DNA from: Chitinophaga pinensis
GTDB lineage: Bacteria > Bacteroidota > Bacteroidia > CAMBQF01
Length of the DNA stretch: 35,879 nt
Assembly (NCBI GenBank): GCA_945869825.1
Contig: CAMBQF010000014.1
Location: 1-35,879, forward strand
Reading direction: 5' to 3'
The stretch's first letter is position 1; every line of letters starts with the position of its first letter. Below are positions 19,844 to 29,758 of the stretch, piece by piece. A model generated the notes under the pieces. The model was not told the origin of the DNA, did no database searches, and saw only the letters and a program-made list of their open reading frames with translations. A program made the position numbers and the translations under genes.

Positions 19844-21085
19844 TTATTTATTCATTATTTTTATATACTCGTCGTATGATTTTAAAATAGCATTAAGCAG
19901 CAACTGCCCCTGCAGCTTATAACCCGCACGCTGAAAGTGTATTCCATCTCCAGCCATTAGCGCATATTTGCGCCAGTTTTTTGCAGAGCCAAAGCCACCG
20001 GTTATGTCAAACATATTCCAAACCGCAAGTCCATTAGCTTTTGCAAAGCCGTCAATAATACCTGCCATTTTAGCAATGTTAGCGTTATTGTATTTTCGGC
20101 GTTTAAAACAATCGGGCGGGGTGGTTAAAATAAAGCTTGCCCAGGGGTTGTTATCCTGTAAATGCGTAATAAGGCTATCGATATCTTTTACCATTTGTAG
20201 CGAATCAAATTTAACACCGAAAGCTTCGTTTGTACCCAATGAAATAATGATAAGCTGTGGGCCTAATACTTGGGTTTGCTGGGCAAATAAAGGCGCACTG
20301 GCATAGTTGGCATACTGTGCTCCATTAACACCTGCTACATGGTATACAATACCCGGCTTTTCATTTTCCATAACAAAACCGTAGTACTGCATATGTGTTG
20401 CCGATGCATTGGGCTTATCATTTTCGAGCACCACATAGTTTGTTAAGACTGGCATTTTTAACGACACAAAACCCGGAGCAATTTCATGGGTAGAAGCATC
20501 AACATAATTACTTGGCTTAGCGGTATCGCCTACATTTATAGCATACGAATCGGGGCCGCTGTTGTACAGTATACCTAAATGGTTAAAGTTATAGTCTGTA
20601 CTATCGGCCAGATTGGTTTTTAGGGTAAGGCGGGCGTACTGATTAGTGGTATTGAGGTAAAACCCGGTAACGCCAGTGCGGCTATTATAGGTAGGCTGCA
20701 CATTGCGCCCCGCTTCCCAGATTGCATTACTGGAGCTGCGGGTAGATGGAGGACCATTTGAATTTGCCTGCTTGTATGGAAACACTAAGCCACGGCCCGA
20801 GTTGCCAAAGGTGGTTTGCAAACCCATCCGCACTTCCCTGCTAAGGAAATCGGCCTGTATGTGAGAGTCACCAATATGGAGCACGTTAATCTGGTGCACC
20901 TGCTTTTTTTCCAGCATATATAACAGCTGAAAAAAGGGTTTTAAATTTTCAGGATAGGATATAACATTGGGGCGCACAACCATGGGGTGGTTTTCCACCA
21001 ATTGTGCTTTAGTACCCAGTACCAAAAGCAAGGCTATAAGCAGGCTACAGGCTCTTCTTCCGCTGCTCATGTTTAAACTTTTCAT
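19844..21085 (-). CDS. SGNH/GDSL-like hydrolase (second copy)
   Basis: Block I VLHIGDSHIQAD, block III-like IISLGTNEAFG, block V GDGIHFQRAGYKLQG. MSSGRR at 21070 is an alternative start. Confidence 0.85.
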   Translation of the reverse strand: MKSLNMSSGRRACSLLIALLLVLGTKAQLVENHPMVVRPNVISYPENLKPFFQLLYMLEKKQVHQINVLHIGDSHIQADFLSREVRMGLQTTFGNSGRGLVFPYKQANSNGPPSTRSSSNAIWEAGRNVQPTYNSRTGVTGFYLNTTNQYARLTLKTNLADSTDYNFNHLGILYNSGPDSYAINVGDTAKPSNYVDASTHEIAPGFVSLKMPVLTNYVVLENDKPNASATHMQYYGFVMENEKPGIVYHVAGVNGAQYANYASAPLFAQQTQVLGPQLIIISLGTNEAFGVKFDSLQMVKDIDSLITHLQDNNPWASFILTTPPDCFKRRKYNNANIAKMAGIIDGFAKANGLAVWNMFDITGGFGSAKNWRKYALMAGDGIHFQRAGYKLQGQLLLNAILKSYDEYIKIMNK

Positions 21086-22388
21086 ACATTATTGTTTGCA
21101 TTAAAATGCCCGCCAACTTACGGCCACCGGCAAACTTTAAGTGGGTATAATCTTTATTGGCTAATGGTGGTTTAGCATCGGCATAAGTAATCATAGAGCC
21201 TTCGCCGCCCATGGCTTCAAATAAATTCCAGAAAGCAACACCCGTTTTGCTGGCAATGCGGCGCTGAGCTTCTACTAAATAGGGGATGCTCTTCATAGTA
21301 GCATAGGTGCCTGTAGCTTTGCTGCCACGGTCGCTAACGCTAATAAGCAAAATGCTTGCCCCCGGGCAATTCTTCTTCAGTTTCTCTATCACCTTAACCA
21401 TATTATTTTCGTAGCCTGTAAATTTGGTTACCCCTTCGGCAGCCACATTTAAGCCGTATTGCAGTATTATTAGTTTATAGTCGCGCAACGAATCAAAATT
21501 GGCCAGCATATAATCATCCACATTAAGCAATGCAGCACCTGAATTGCCTCGGAGTGAAAGGTTGTCTACGCTTATGCCGGTAGTATCTTCCAGCGTTACG
21601 CCATATACCTCGCCACCGCCGCCAAAACTTAAGGCTGCCGATTTAATACTATCGCCCTTAACTGTTAGCTTGTGCGCACCCTTGCCTGACTGCATAGCAT
21701 AGCTTTGCGGACCTTTAGCATTTATATTTATACTTACGTTTGATGGTGTTGTAAAGTTGCCATAAAAAAGATTTACGGAGTTGAATCTGCGCAAGTGCGG
21801 GCTGCCTTTTACCCCCGCGTAATTTACTGTTGCACCGGCTGCCGGAACATATGAATTACAAGAGAAGCCGAGGCTTGCCGCCGATGGTTTGCCGTTAAGT
21901 CCTGTATAGGTTGTCCAATTATCGCTAAAGGTGTGGCTAACTGTTTGCCTGAACTGATTAACCTCTGATGTAATAGGTACAAAGCCCACTCCATTGCCGC
22001 CAAACTCTGATTGCAATGAGTCGCGCAGGGTGGCAGTAAGGATATCGCCCTCAATAAATGAATCGCCAAAAAAGGCAATGTGCAATGGTTTTTTAACGGT
22101 ATCTAACTCGCAGAGGGCATCTAAAAACAGTTTCAGTGCCGACTTATCGTTGCTATAATCTTCAAAGCAAGTAAGGCCCGTTTTGCAGGTATCAACAAAC
22201 TTGGGTTTTACTTTTTCTATGCCTGCTAATGTGGTGTCTTCCTGTTCTTTGCGGACATCAGAAAGCAAATCGACAGGCTTAAGGGTATAGCCGAAAACGG
22301 TTATTGCTGTATTGGTAAATGAGAGGCCAACCAACACTGTAAAAATGATGAATACGAAGGCGAAAGACTGTCCGATATAATTTTTCAT
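21045..22388 (-). CDS. SGNH/GDSL-like hydrolase (first copy)
   Basis: Block I IAFFGDSFIEGD, IILQYGLNVAAEG, block V NKDYTHLKFAGGRKLAG; N-terminal signal anchor. Confidence 0.85.
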   Translation of the reverse strand: MKNYIGQSFAFVFIIFTVLVGLSFTNTAITVFGYTLKPVDLLSDVRKEQEDTTLAGIEKVKPKFVDTCKTGLTCFEDYSNDKSALKLFLDALCELDTVKKPLHIAFFGDSFIEGDILTATLRDSLQSEFGGNGVGFVPITSEVNQFRQTVSHTFSDNWTTYTGLNGKPSAASLGFSCNSYVPAAGATVNYAGVKGSPHLRRFNSVNLFYGNFTTPSNVSININAKGPQSYAMQSGKGAHKLTVKGDSIKSAALSFGGGGEVYGVTLEDTTGISVDNLSLRGNSGAALLNVDDYMLANFDSLRDYKLIILQYGLNVAAEGVTKFTGYENNMVKVIEKLKKNCPGASILLISVSDRGSKATGTYATMKSIPYLVEAQRRIASKTGVAFWNLFEAMGGEGSMITYADAKPPLANKDYTHLKFAGGRKLAGILMQTIMYEKFKHEQRKKSL

Positions 22389-22394
22389 TTTGCC

Positions 22395-23678
22395 TTAGAG
22401 GATTTGCATACGGTACGAATCCAAACGTATCAGTATAAATAATAAAATAGTGAAGCCTAACAATGATGAACCGCCGTAGCTAAAGAACGGCAGCGGGATA
22501 CCAATAACAGGCATTAAGCCCAATGTCATCCCCACATTTACCATTAAGTGGAACATAAGAATAGACGCTACACCATAAGCATAAATGCGGGTAAAGGGCG
22601 CTTTTTGCCGCTCTGCAATGTATATGATGCGGAGTATGAGTGTCATAAACAAGAGCAAAACCGCACTGCTGCCAATAAAGCCCCACTCCTCACCCACCGT
22701 GCAAAAAATAAAGTCGGTATCTTGTTCAGGAACAAAATCGTATTTGGTTTGGGTGCCTTTGGTCCAGCCTTTGCCTACCAGGCCGCCAGAGCCAATGGCA
22801 ATTTTAGATTGGTTTACGTTGTAAAGAATGCCCTTTTCGGCAATCTTTCGGTTGCTCTCGTCTATCTTACCCAACAGCGCATTAATACGTATACTTTGGT
22901 GAGGTTTTAGCACCTTGGTAAAAATATAGTTGACGCTGAAAGTGAATGCAACGGCCATACCAGCTACAGCTGCTACCCTAAGCAGGCGCGAAAACCTGCG
23001 TTTGCCAAAAAACATGAACACCAGTATTGCAGCCGCCCCAATAATAGCGAACAGTATTGTTTTTTCTACCAGTAACGATAGTATAAACAGCAGCGCAACA
23101 GCAAAACCTAAAAGCAAAAAGCCACCAGGCAAACCTTCGCGGTATAAAACAAATACGAATGAAAAATATACAATTGCCAAACCTGTTTCATTCTGCATTA
23201 AAATAATAATCACTGGCAGCAAAATAAGGGCGGCACTGATAAGCCTTGTCTGTAGCTTATCCATTTTAATATTAATCTCGCCTAAGTAGCGTGCCAACGC
23301 CAAACAGGTGGAAAACTTAGCCAACTCGGCAGGTTGTAAAGAAAAGCCGCCGCCAATATTAAGCCATGAATGGGACCCTTTAACCTCTTTGCCTAAAAAT
23401 ATGGTAGCTACAAGCAATACCATCATAAAAGCATAAATCCAAAAAGAGAAGGTGGGGAAGAGTTTACCATCGGTAAAAAGGATAACAGTACCTACCAGGG
23501 CGCATATACCAATAAACATGGCCTGTTTACCGTATTGCATATCAAGATCGAAAAGGCTAATGTTTTCAGGGTCGTAAACAGCAGCATAAATATTAAGCCA
23601 CCCCATAGTTACTAAGGCAATGTATATAACCAGCAAAGGCCAGTCTATATTTTGTACTATGCTGCGCTGCTCTCTCAC
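22395..23678 (-). CDS. rodA: rod shape-determining protein RodA (SEDS glycosyltransferase)
   Basis: 427 aa; multi-TM, GSHSWLNIGGGFSLQPAELAKFSTCLALA, PEQDTDFIFCTVGEEWGFIGS, PLPFFSYGGSSLLG. Confidence 0.95.
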   Translation of the reverse strand: MREQRSIVQNIDWPLLVIYIALVTMGWLNIYAAVYDPENISLFDLDMQYGKQAMFIGICALVGTVILFTDGKLFPTFSFWIYAFMMVLLVATIFLGKEVKGSHSWLNIGGGFSLQPAELAKFSTCLALARYLGEINIKMDKLQTRLISAALILLPVIIILMQNETGLAIVYFSFVFVLYREGLPGGFLLLGFAVALLFILSLLVEKTILFAIIGAAAILVFMFFGKRRFSRLLRVAAVAGMAVAFTFSVNYIFTKVLKPHQSIRINALLGKIDESNRKIAEKGILYNVNQSKIAIGSGGLVGKGWTKGTQTKYDFVPEQDTDFIFCTVGEEWGFIGSSAVLLLFMTLILRIIYIAERQKAPFTRIYAYGVASILMFHLMVNVGMTLGLMPVIGIPLPFFSYGGSSLLGFTILLFILIRLDSYRMQIL

Positions 23679-23679
23679 G

Positions 23680-25533
23680 TTATTCGTCTACAGGGGTTGC
23701 ACTTGTTTTATTTTCATACACAGGTAAAACCACACCTTCCATCATGCGTTTCTCCATCTCGGGGCGCTTTGTTTTACCTTTAAGGTACTTCTCAATCATA
23801 AGCGATGCGATAGGCGCTGCCCATGTTGCTCCAAAGCCTGCATTTTCTACATACACCGCTATGGCAATTTTAGGATTAGCCACAGGGCCAAAACAAATAA
23901 AGATAGAGTGGTCTTTACCATGGGGGTTTTGTGCCGTGCCTGTTTTACCTCCCAATACTACACTATCTATTTGGGCAATACGGCCGGTACCATTTGTCAT
24001 TACATTTGCCATAGCATCTACCACTACATCAAAATACTTTTTCTGCACTTTGGTATAATGCTTCTCTCCAAACTTAGGGTTGTAAACTCCAATAGGTTTA
24101 TCGCCCACCTTTTTTATAGCATGCGGAAGTATGTACCAGCCACGGTTTGCCAGTGTAGCCGTGTAGTTAGCCATTTGTAAAGGGGTAACCCCCATCTCGC
24201 CCTGGCCAATGCCCAGCGATATTACAGAAAGGGCTTTCCAACGGCCTTTGCCATACATTTTGTTGTAATACTCTGCCGACGGTACGTTACCGCGAAGTTC
24301 GTTTGGCAAGTCGGAAGGAAGTTTAGCCCCAAAGCCGAAGCTCATAATATAATCGCGCCAGGTGCGGTAACCCGCCTCTGAAGGTTTGTAATGCTCTACA
24401 ATGCTGCGGAACACATTACAGTAATAAGCGTTACACGATGTAGTGATAGAAAATTTTAAATCGACAGGGCTGGCATGTGCATGGCAACCAACGTGTACCC
24501 CACCTGCGCTAAAGCCACGGTTGCAGCTATAACGTGTATCTGGCGTAACAACACCAATCTCTTGCCCTACCAGTGCATTTGCAATTTTAAATGTAGATCC
24601 TGGTGGGTATGATGCCATAAGGGCGCGGTTAAACAACGGCTTCATGGTATCGCGCAATAGCACAACATAATTTTTAGAGCGCTCGTGGCCCACCAGTAAG
24701 TTAGGGTCGTAGGTAGGGCTTGAAACAAGGGCCAGAATTTCTCCTGTAGCTGGTTCAATAGCTACAATAGAACCTATCTTATTCCTCATCAGCTTCTCGC
24801 CATACTCTTGCAAGTCAAGGTCGATACTGGAAGTTAAATCTACCCCTGCAATGCCCAGGGTGTCAAAACGGCCATCGGCAAAGGCGGCGCGCTCGCGGTT
24901 AAATACATCTTTCTCTACGTGCCTAACTCCCCGAATACCACGAAGTGGAACCTCGTACGATTTTTCTATACCACTAAGCCCAATGTAGTCGCCCATTAAA
25001 TAGTACGAACTGTCTTTTACAATCTTCTCGCTAACCTCGCCTACGTAGCCCAACAAGTGGGCGCCTACATTTTTAGGGTAGTTACGTATGGTACGCGCCT
25101 GCACATAAAAGCCCTGAAAATCGTAAAGTTTTTCTTGCAGGGCAGCATAGGCCTTGCCCGATAATTGCCCTTCGAAAACGGCAGGTTGGTACCAGGGGTG
25201 TTTTTGCTTTTTAAGCTTGGCAAACCTGTCGTTAAAACCTTTTGTATCAATATTAATAAGCCGGCAAAGCTCTGTAGTATCGCAATCTTTAACCTGGTTG
25301 GGGATAACCATTAAATCGTATGCGGCCTGGTTGGCAACCAGCAATTTGCCTGTACGGTCATATATAACCCCGCGGGGCGGATAATCTACAATACGGCGGA
25401 TGGCATTGTTTACCGACATAATTTTGTACTTATCGTCAACAATTTGTATAAAAAACAACCTGCCTATGTAGGTTAAGCAAATAGCTACAACCAAGCCTGC
25501 AATAACATATTGGCGAGATGAAAGCTGTTTCAT
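23680..25533 (-). CDS. mrdA: penicillin-binding protein 2
   Basis: 617 aa; YPPGSTFK (SxxK), SxN-type SCNAYYCN, KTG-type GGKTGTAQNPHGKDHSIFICFGP; adjacent to rodA. Confidence 0.95.
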   Translation of the reverse strand: MKQLSSRQYVIAGLVVAICLTYIGRLFFIQIVDDKYKIMSVNNAIRRIVDYPPRGVIYDRTGKLLVANQAAYDLMVIPNQVKDCDTTELCRLINIDTKGFNDRFAKLKKQKHPWYQPAVFEGQLSGKAYAALQEKLYDFQGFYVQARTIRNYPKNVGAHLLGYVGEVSEKIVKDSSYYLMGDYIGLSGIEKSYEVPLRGIRGVRHVEKDVFNRERAAFADGRFDTLGIAGVDLTSSIDLDLQEYGEKLMRNKIGSIVAIEPATGEILALVSSPTYDPNLLVGHERSKNYVVLLRDTMKPLFNRALMASYPPGSTFKIANALVGQEIGVVTPDTRYSCNRGFSAGGVHVGCHAHASPVDLKFSITTSCNAYYCNVFRSIVEHYKPSEAGYRTWRDYIMSFGFGAKLPSDLPNELRGNVPSAEYYNKMYGKGRWKALSVISLGIGQGEMGVTPLQMANYTATLANRGWYILPHAIKKVGDKPIGVYNPKFGEKHYTKVQKKYFDVVVDAMANVMTNGTGRIAQIDSVVLGGKTGTAQNPHGKDHSIFICFGPVANPKIAIAVYVENAGFGATWAAPIASLMIEKYLKGKTKRPEMEKRMMEGVVLPVYENKTSATPVDE

Positions 25534-26051
25534 TACTGGTTGGATTTTCCTTTAGAGAAAAACTGCTGGCTGATAAATATCAAAACTAAGGTAAACAACG
25601 TGCTGGCAAAAATTTTAAGCAGCATTCGTGGAAGTTCGTCAAAACGGAAAAACTCTAAGAAGAAGAGCACAAAGTGGTGCACAAATACCAATATGCCTGA
25701 GTATAGTAAGTATTTAGGCAGGCCTAAGTAACCAATGGTTGGTTTAAAGTAAAACTCGAACCCCTCGCGCGGAGAGATAAGCCTGATAATATAAGGGCGA
25801 AGCAGACCCATCCACAAACAGGCGGTGGTGTGCATACCCAGAGTATCAGAAAAAATATCCATGGTAAGGCCAGTAATAAATGCCAGTACCAGCACCATTG
25901 CCCTTGGGGTTTCAATAGGTAAAGCCAGGATAAAAAGTACATAGAGGTAGGGGTTGAGGAAACCCGAAATCTCTACCTGGTTGAGCACCAAAATCTGGAG
26001 GCCCAACAGCACTATAAAGCGAAGAATATTAAATACTATCTCAATCCCCAT
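25533..26051 (-). CDS. mreD: rod shape-determining protein MreD
   Basis: 172 aa multi-TM protein between mreC and mrdA; FITGLTMDIFSDTLGMHTTACLWMGLLRPY. Confidence 0.88.
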   Translation of the reverse strand: MGIEIVFNILRFIVLLGLQILVLNQVEISGFLNPYLYVLFILALPIETPRAMVLVLAFITGLTMDIFSDTLGMHTTACLWMGLLRPYIIRLISPREGFEFYFKPTIGYLGLPKYLLYSGILVFVHHFVLFFLEFFRFDELPRMLLKIFASTLFTLVLIFISQQFFSKGKSNQ

Positions 26052-26898
26052 TATTATCGCCTTTTTCTACGTCTTTAATTGTTTTCTGCTGTAAGCTATC
26101 ACGCTCTGAACGTGTTACATCCTTTATTACATAAACATAAGACAAGGTTGTAAAATTGGTTGAGAGTTTAACCTTGATATTATGGAACGAGTCGTTGGGT
26201 TTTTCATCTAACGATTCAACCACACCCACCATAATATCTTCAGGAAAAATATCAGAATAGCTGGTAGTAACAATGGTATCGCCTTTTACAAGCTTAACAT
26301 AAGAAGGAATATCTTTCAAGTAACCAAAATCGGGGTTTCCGCCTTCCCAAATTAATGAGCCAAAGTAGCCGCTTTTTCTTATTTTAGCACTAACCTTAAC
26401 AGCCTTGTGCAAGAATGAGAGTACCGTTGCGTAGTTTGGCGACACATCTTTTACAACACCCACAATGCCATTGGGCGATATAACCCCCATTTTAGGCTGG
26501 ATGCCTTGCAGGCTGCCTTTGTTTAGCGTGATGTAGTTGTTGCGGCGGTTAGTAGAGTTATTGATAACCTTAGCATTGGCATAGGAATACTTTTGGGCAA
26601 AGATGGTATCGTTTTTTACAAAGAACTTCTTGTCGGTAATTTCATAGGCAGCAGGTAGCATGGCACGCAGGCGGGCGTTTTCTTCAGCCAAATCGGCATT
26701 GGCCGTTTTAAGGGTAAAGTAATCGGTAATTTCAGACTGGGTTTCGTAAACCTTTCCAGAAACGGTATTTGCCGAGTTGAAATACTGGGTGTTATGATAA
26801 TTATTGTTGCTAAACAGCAATACCAGAGCACCAATTTGTAAAAACAAAAAGAGAATAAAAAACCACGAGCGTATTAAAAAATTAATGAGGTTCTTCAT
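26041..26898 (-). CDS. mreC: rod shape-determining protein MreC
   Basis: 285 aa; N-terminal TM, coiled region, NYITLNKGSLQGIQPKMGVISPNGIVGVVKDVSPNYATVLSFLH. Confidence 0.95.
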   Translation of the reverse strand: MKNLINFLIRSWFFILFLFLQIGALVLLFSNNNYHNTQYFNSANTVSGKVYETQSEITDYFTLKTANADLAEENARLRAMLPAAYEITDKKFFVKNDTIFAQKYSYANAKVINNSTNRRNNYITLNKGSLQGIQPKMGVISPNGIVGVVKDVSPNYATVLSFLHKAVKVSAKIRKSGYFGSLIWEGGNPDFGYLKDIPSYVKLVKGDTIVTTSYSDIFPEDIMVGVVESLDEKPNDSFHNIKVKLSTNFTTLSYVYVIKDVTRSERDSLQQKTIKDVEKGDNNGD

Positions 26899-26933
26899 TC
26901 TCTTTCCCTTGCTATAAAAGGCTTAGCGCCTTA

Positions 26934-27956
26934 CTATTTAATAAGGAATTGGAAATTGTCGATATTTTTAAGGGCGATGCCAGTACCGCGTGCAACAGCA
27001 CGTAGAGGATCTTCTGCCACGTGTACGGGCAGTTTGGTGCGCATAGAAATACGTTTATCTAAGCCACGAAGTAATGAGCCACCGCCGGCCATGTAGATAC
27101 CTACACGGTAAATATCGGCAGAAAGTTCAGGTGGGGTCATTTCCAGTGCTGAAAGGATTGCCGCCTCGATTTTAGAGATTGACTTATCCAAGGCATGGGC
27201 AATTTCCTGATACGAAACGTAAATCTCTTTCGGGATACCCGTCATAAGGTCGCGGCCATGTACGGCGTAATCAGGTGGTGGGTTGTCAATCTCGGTCATA
27301 GCCGCACCCACGTTTATTTTTATTTGCTCGGCCGAACGTTCACCAATTAAGATGTTGTGCTGGCGGCGCATATATTCTTCAATATCAGCAGTAAACTCGT
27401 CACCCGCAACGCGTATAGACTTATCGCACACAATGCCACCCAAGGCAATAACGGCAATCTCAGAAGTACCACCGCCAATATCGATAATCATGTTACCTAC
27501 AGGCTCGGTTACGTCTATACCCATACCAATAGCGGCTGCCATAGGTTCGTGGATAAGATACACCTCTTTAGCGCCGGCATGCTCGGCACTGTCGCGAACG
27601 GCACGTTTCTCAACCTCGGTAATACCCGAGGGGATACAGATAACCATTTTTAGCGAAGGGCTAAACCACTTCTTGCCAGAGTTAATCATCTTTATCATGC
27701 CGCGAATCATGTGCTCTGCGGCGTGGAAGTCGGCAATTACCCCATCCTTAAGCGGACGGATAGTCTTTATATTTTCGTGGGTTTTTCCATGCATTTGCAT
27801 AGCTTTTTTGCCCACGGCTATAACTTTACCCGTTGTTCGGTCAACAGCTACAATAGACGGTTCGTCTACTACAACCTTGTCGTTATGTATAATGATCGTA
27901 TTGGCTGTGCCAAGATCAATCGCAATTTCTTGCGTTAAAAAATCAAACATTCCCAT
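26934..27956 (-). CDS. mreB: rod shape-determining protein MreB
   Basis: 340 aa; IAIDLGTANTIIIHNDKVVVDEPSIVAVDR, IDIGGGTSEIAVIALGGIV, YMAGGGSLLRGLDKRIS. Confidence 0.97.
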   Translation of the reverse strand: MGMFDFLTQEIAIDLGTANTIIIHNDKVVVDEPSIVAVDRTTGKVIAVGKKAMQMHGKTHENIKTIRPLKDGVIADFHAAEHMIRGMIKMINSGKKWFSPSLKMVICIPSGITEVEKRAVRDSAEHAGAKEVYLIHEPMAAAIGMGIDVTEPVGNMIIDIGGGTSEIAVIALGGIVCDKSIRVAGDEFTADIEEYMRRQHNILIGERSAEQIKINVGAAMTEIDNPPPDYAVHGRDLMTGIPKEIYVSYQEIAHALDKSISKIEAAILSALEMTPPELSADIYRVGIYMAGGGSLLRGLDKRISMRTKLPVHVAEDPLRAVARGTGIALKNIDNFQFLIK

Positions 27957-27993
27957 GTGCTACAACTATTGTGTAACGGTTAGATTAAACGTG

Positions 27994-28001
27994 CAAATAT
28001 A
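27994..28001 (-). promoter_or_regulatory. -7 element TATATTTG upstream of mreB
   Basis: Perfect TAnnTTTG about 38 nt upstream of the ATG. Confidence 0.45.
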
Positions 28002-28195
28002 GTTAGCTAAATTACACGCCTGCATGTGCATTTGAAAATAACCTTTCAACTTTTTGTAAAAATTATTAACCGAGATGTGAACTATTTTTTCGCTAAAAGT
28101 TCGGCTTTTAGGTCTTAGCGAAAGCGGGCATACGCCCATTTCTATATTTTTCACAATTAATTTCTGCTATAAAAAAACAGAAACTAAGTGGTTTG

Positions 28196-29722
28196 TTAGT
28201 GTTTAAAGTGCCTATGACCGGTTGTAACCATAGCCATGCCATTATTGTTGCAATAGTCTATGCTTTCCTGGTCTTTAATGCTGCCGCCGGGTTGTATAAC
28301 GGCATGTATGCCCGCGTTGTGTGCAATTTCAACACAATCAGGAAACGGAAAAAAGGCATCAGATGCCATAACTGCACCATTTAATTCAAAGCCGAATTTT
28401 TTGGCTTTAGCAATGGCTTGCTCCAGCGCATCAACGCGCGATGTTTGCCCTGTACCCGATGCCAATAGCTGACCGCCTTTTACCAGAATGATGGCGTTGC
28501 TCTTGGTGTGTTTAACCAGTTTGTTGGCAAATAATAAATCATCAACCTCTTGCGCGGTTGGTTGTATGGTAGTAACCGGCTTAAGGTCGGCAGCGGTTTC
28601 GGTAAACGTATCAAAATCTTGTACCAAAAGGCCATTTAGCAATGTGCGTACCTGTTTTGGCTGCATAGCAAAACCATCTGTAGCTAAGATAATGCGGTTC
28701 TTTTTGCCTTTTAAAATCTCCAGTGCGTCCAATTCAAATTCAGGCGCAATTAAAATTTCGAAAAACAGCTTATCCATTTCTTGCGCGGTAGCAACATCTA
28801 TGCGCCTGTTGGTAATTAAAATACCGCCAAAGGCCGAAACAGGGTCGGCTGCAAGGGCGGCCAAATATGCCTCTTTTACAGTTGGGCGTGTAGCAACACC
28901 ACAGGCATTATTATGCTTTATGATGGCAAATGCAGTATCCTCAAAATCGCGGATAAGGGCCATAGCAGCATCGGCATCTAACAAATTGTTGTACGACAAT
29001 TCTTTACCATTCATTTGTTGAAAAACCTCATCTAACTTGCCATAAAATGCTGCCTGTTGGTGAGGGTTTTCGCCGTAACGAAGGTGTGAAGATTGGGTAT
29101 GGCTCAGCTTAAATGCATCAACTGAACTATCGCGGTTGAAATAGTTAAATATGGCACTATCGTAATGCGATGTTACATTGAAGGCGCGGGCTGCAAACAA
29201 ACGGCGGTCGGCAATATCAGTCTGCCCGTTTTTATCTTCAAGCAACGTCAACAACGGGGCGTAGTCGGCTTTAGAAGACACGATAACCACATCGTTAAAA
29301 TTTTTAGCCGCAGCGCGGATTAGCGATATGCCACCAATATCAATCTTTTCAATAATATCAGGCTCGGCAGCACCAGAAGCTACTGTAGCCTCAAAAGGGT
29401 ATAAATCAACAATAACTAAATCAATACCCGGAATTTCGTATTCTGCAATCTCGGCAATATCGCTGTTGTTGCTGCGGCGGTTTAATATGCCACCAAATAC
29501 CTTTGGGTGAAGGGTTTTAACCCGTCCACCTAAAATTGACGGGTAGCCTGTAAGGTCTTCTACCGCGGTAACGGGTATGCCCAACCCTTCTATAAACTCT
29601 TGTGTACCGCCTGTTGAGTAAAATTCTACGCCTAACTGGTGTAGTTTTTTGATGATTGGCTCAAGGCCGTCTTTGTAAAAAACAGAAACTAAGGCACGTT
29701 TAATGCTTACCGGGTGTGACAT
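28196..29722 (-). CDS. purH: bifunctional AICAR formyltransferase / IMP cyclohydrolase
   Basis: 508 aa; IKRALVSVFYKDGLEPIIKKL, STGGTQEFIE, GRVKTLHPKVFGGIL, LRYGENPHQQAAFYG, KHNNACGVA. Confidence 0.97.
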   Translation of the reverse strand: MSHPVSIKRALVSVFYKDGLEPIIKKLHQLGVEFYSTGGTQEFIEGLGIPVTAVEDLTGYPSILGGRVKTLHPKVFGGILNRRSNNSDIAEIAEYEIPGIDLVIVDLYPFEATVASGAAEPDIIEKIDIGGISLIRAAAKNFNDVVIVSSKADYAPLLTLLEDKNGQTDIADRRLFAARAFNVTSHYDSAIFNYFNRDSSVDAFKLSHTQSSHLRYGENPHQQAAFYGKLDEVFQQMNGKELSYNNLLDADAAMALIRDFEDTAFAIIKHNNACGVATRPTVKEAYLAALAADPVSAFGGILITNRRIDVATAQEMDKLFFEILIAPEFELDALEILKGKKNRIILATDGFAMQPKQVRTLLNGLLVQDFDTFTETAADLKPVTTIQPTAQEVDDLLFANKLVKHTKSNAIILVKGGQLLASGTGQTSRVDALEQAIAKAKKFGFELNGAVMASDAFFPFPDCVEIAHNAGIHAVIQPGGSIKDQESIDYCNNNGMAMVTTGHRHFKH

Positions 29723-29750
29723 GCTGATAATGGGTGGAAATTTGAAAGAG

Positions 29751-29758
29751 CAAACTTA
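29751..29758 (-). promoter_or_regulatory. -7 element TAAGTTTG upstream of purH
   Basis: Perfect TAnnTTTG, 28 nt upstream of the ATG. Confidence 0.4.

Noticed and set aside
27283-28002. 239-aa plus-strand ORF opposite mreB
   Set aside because: Antisense to the highly conserved mreB; Ser/Ile-rich with no domain features.
28488-29021. 177-aa plus-strand ORF opposite purH
   Set aside because: Shadow ORF, Ser/Ala-rich, antisense to conserved purH.
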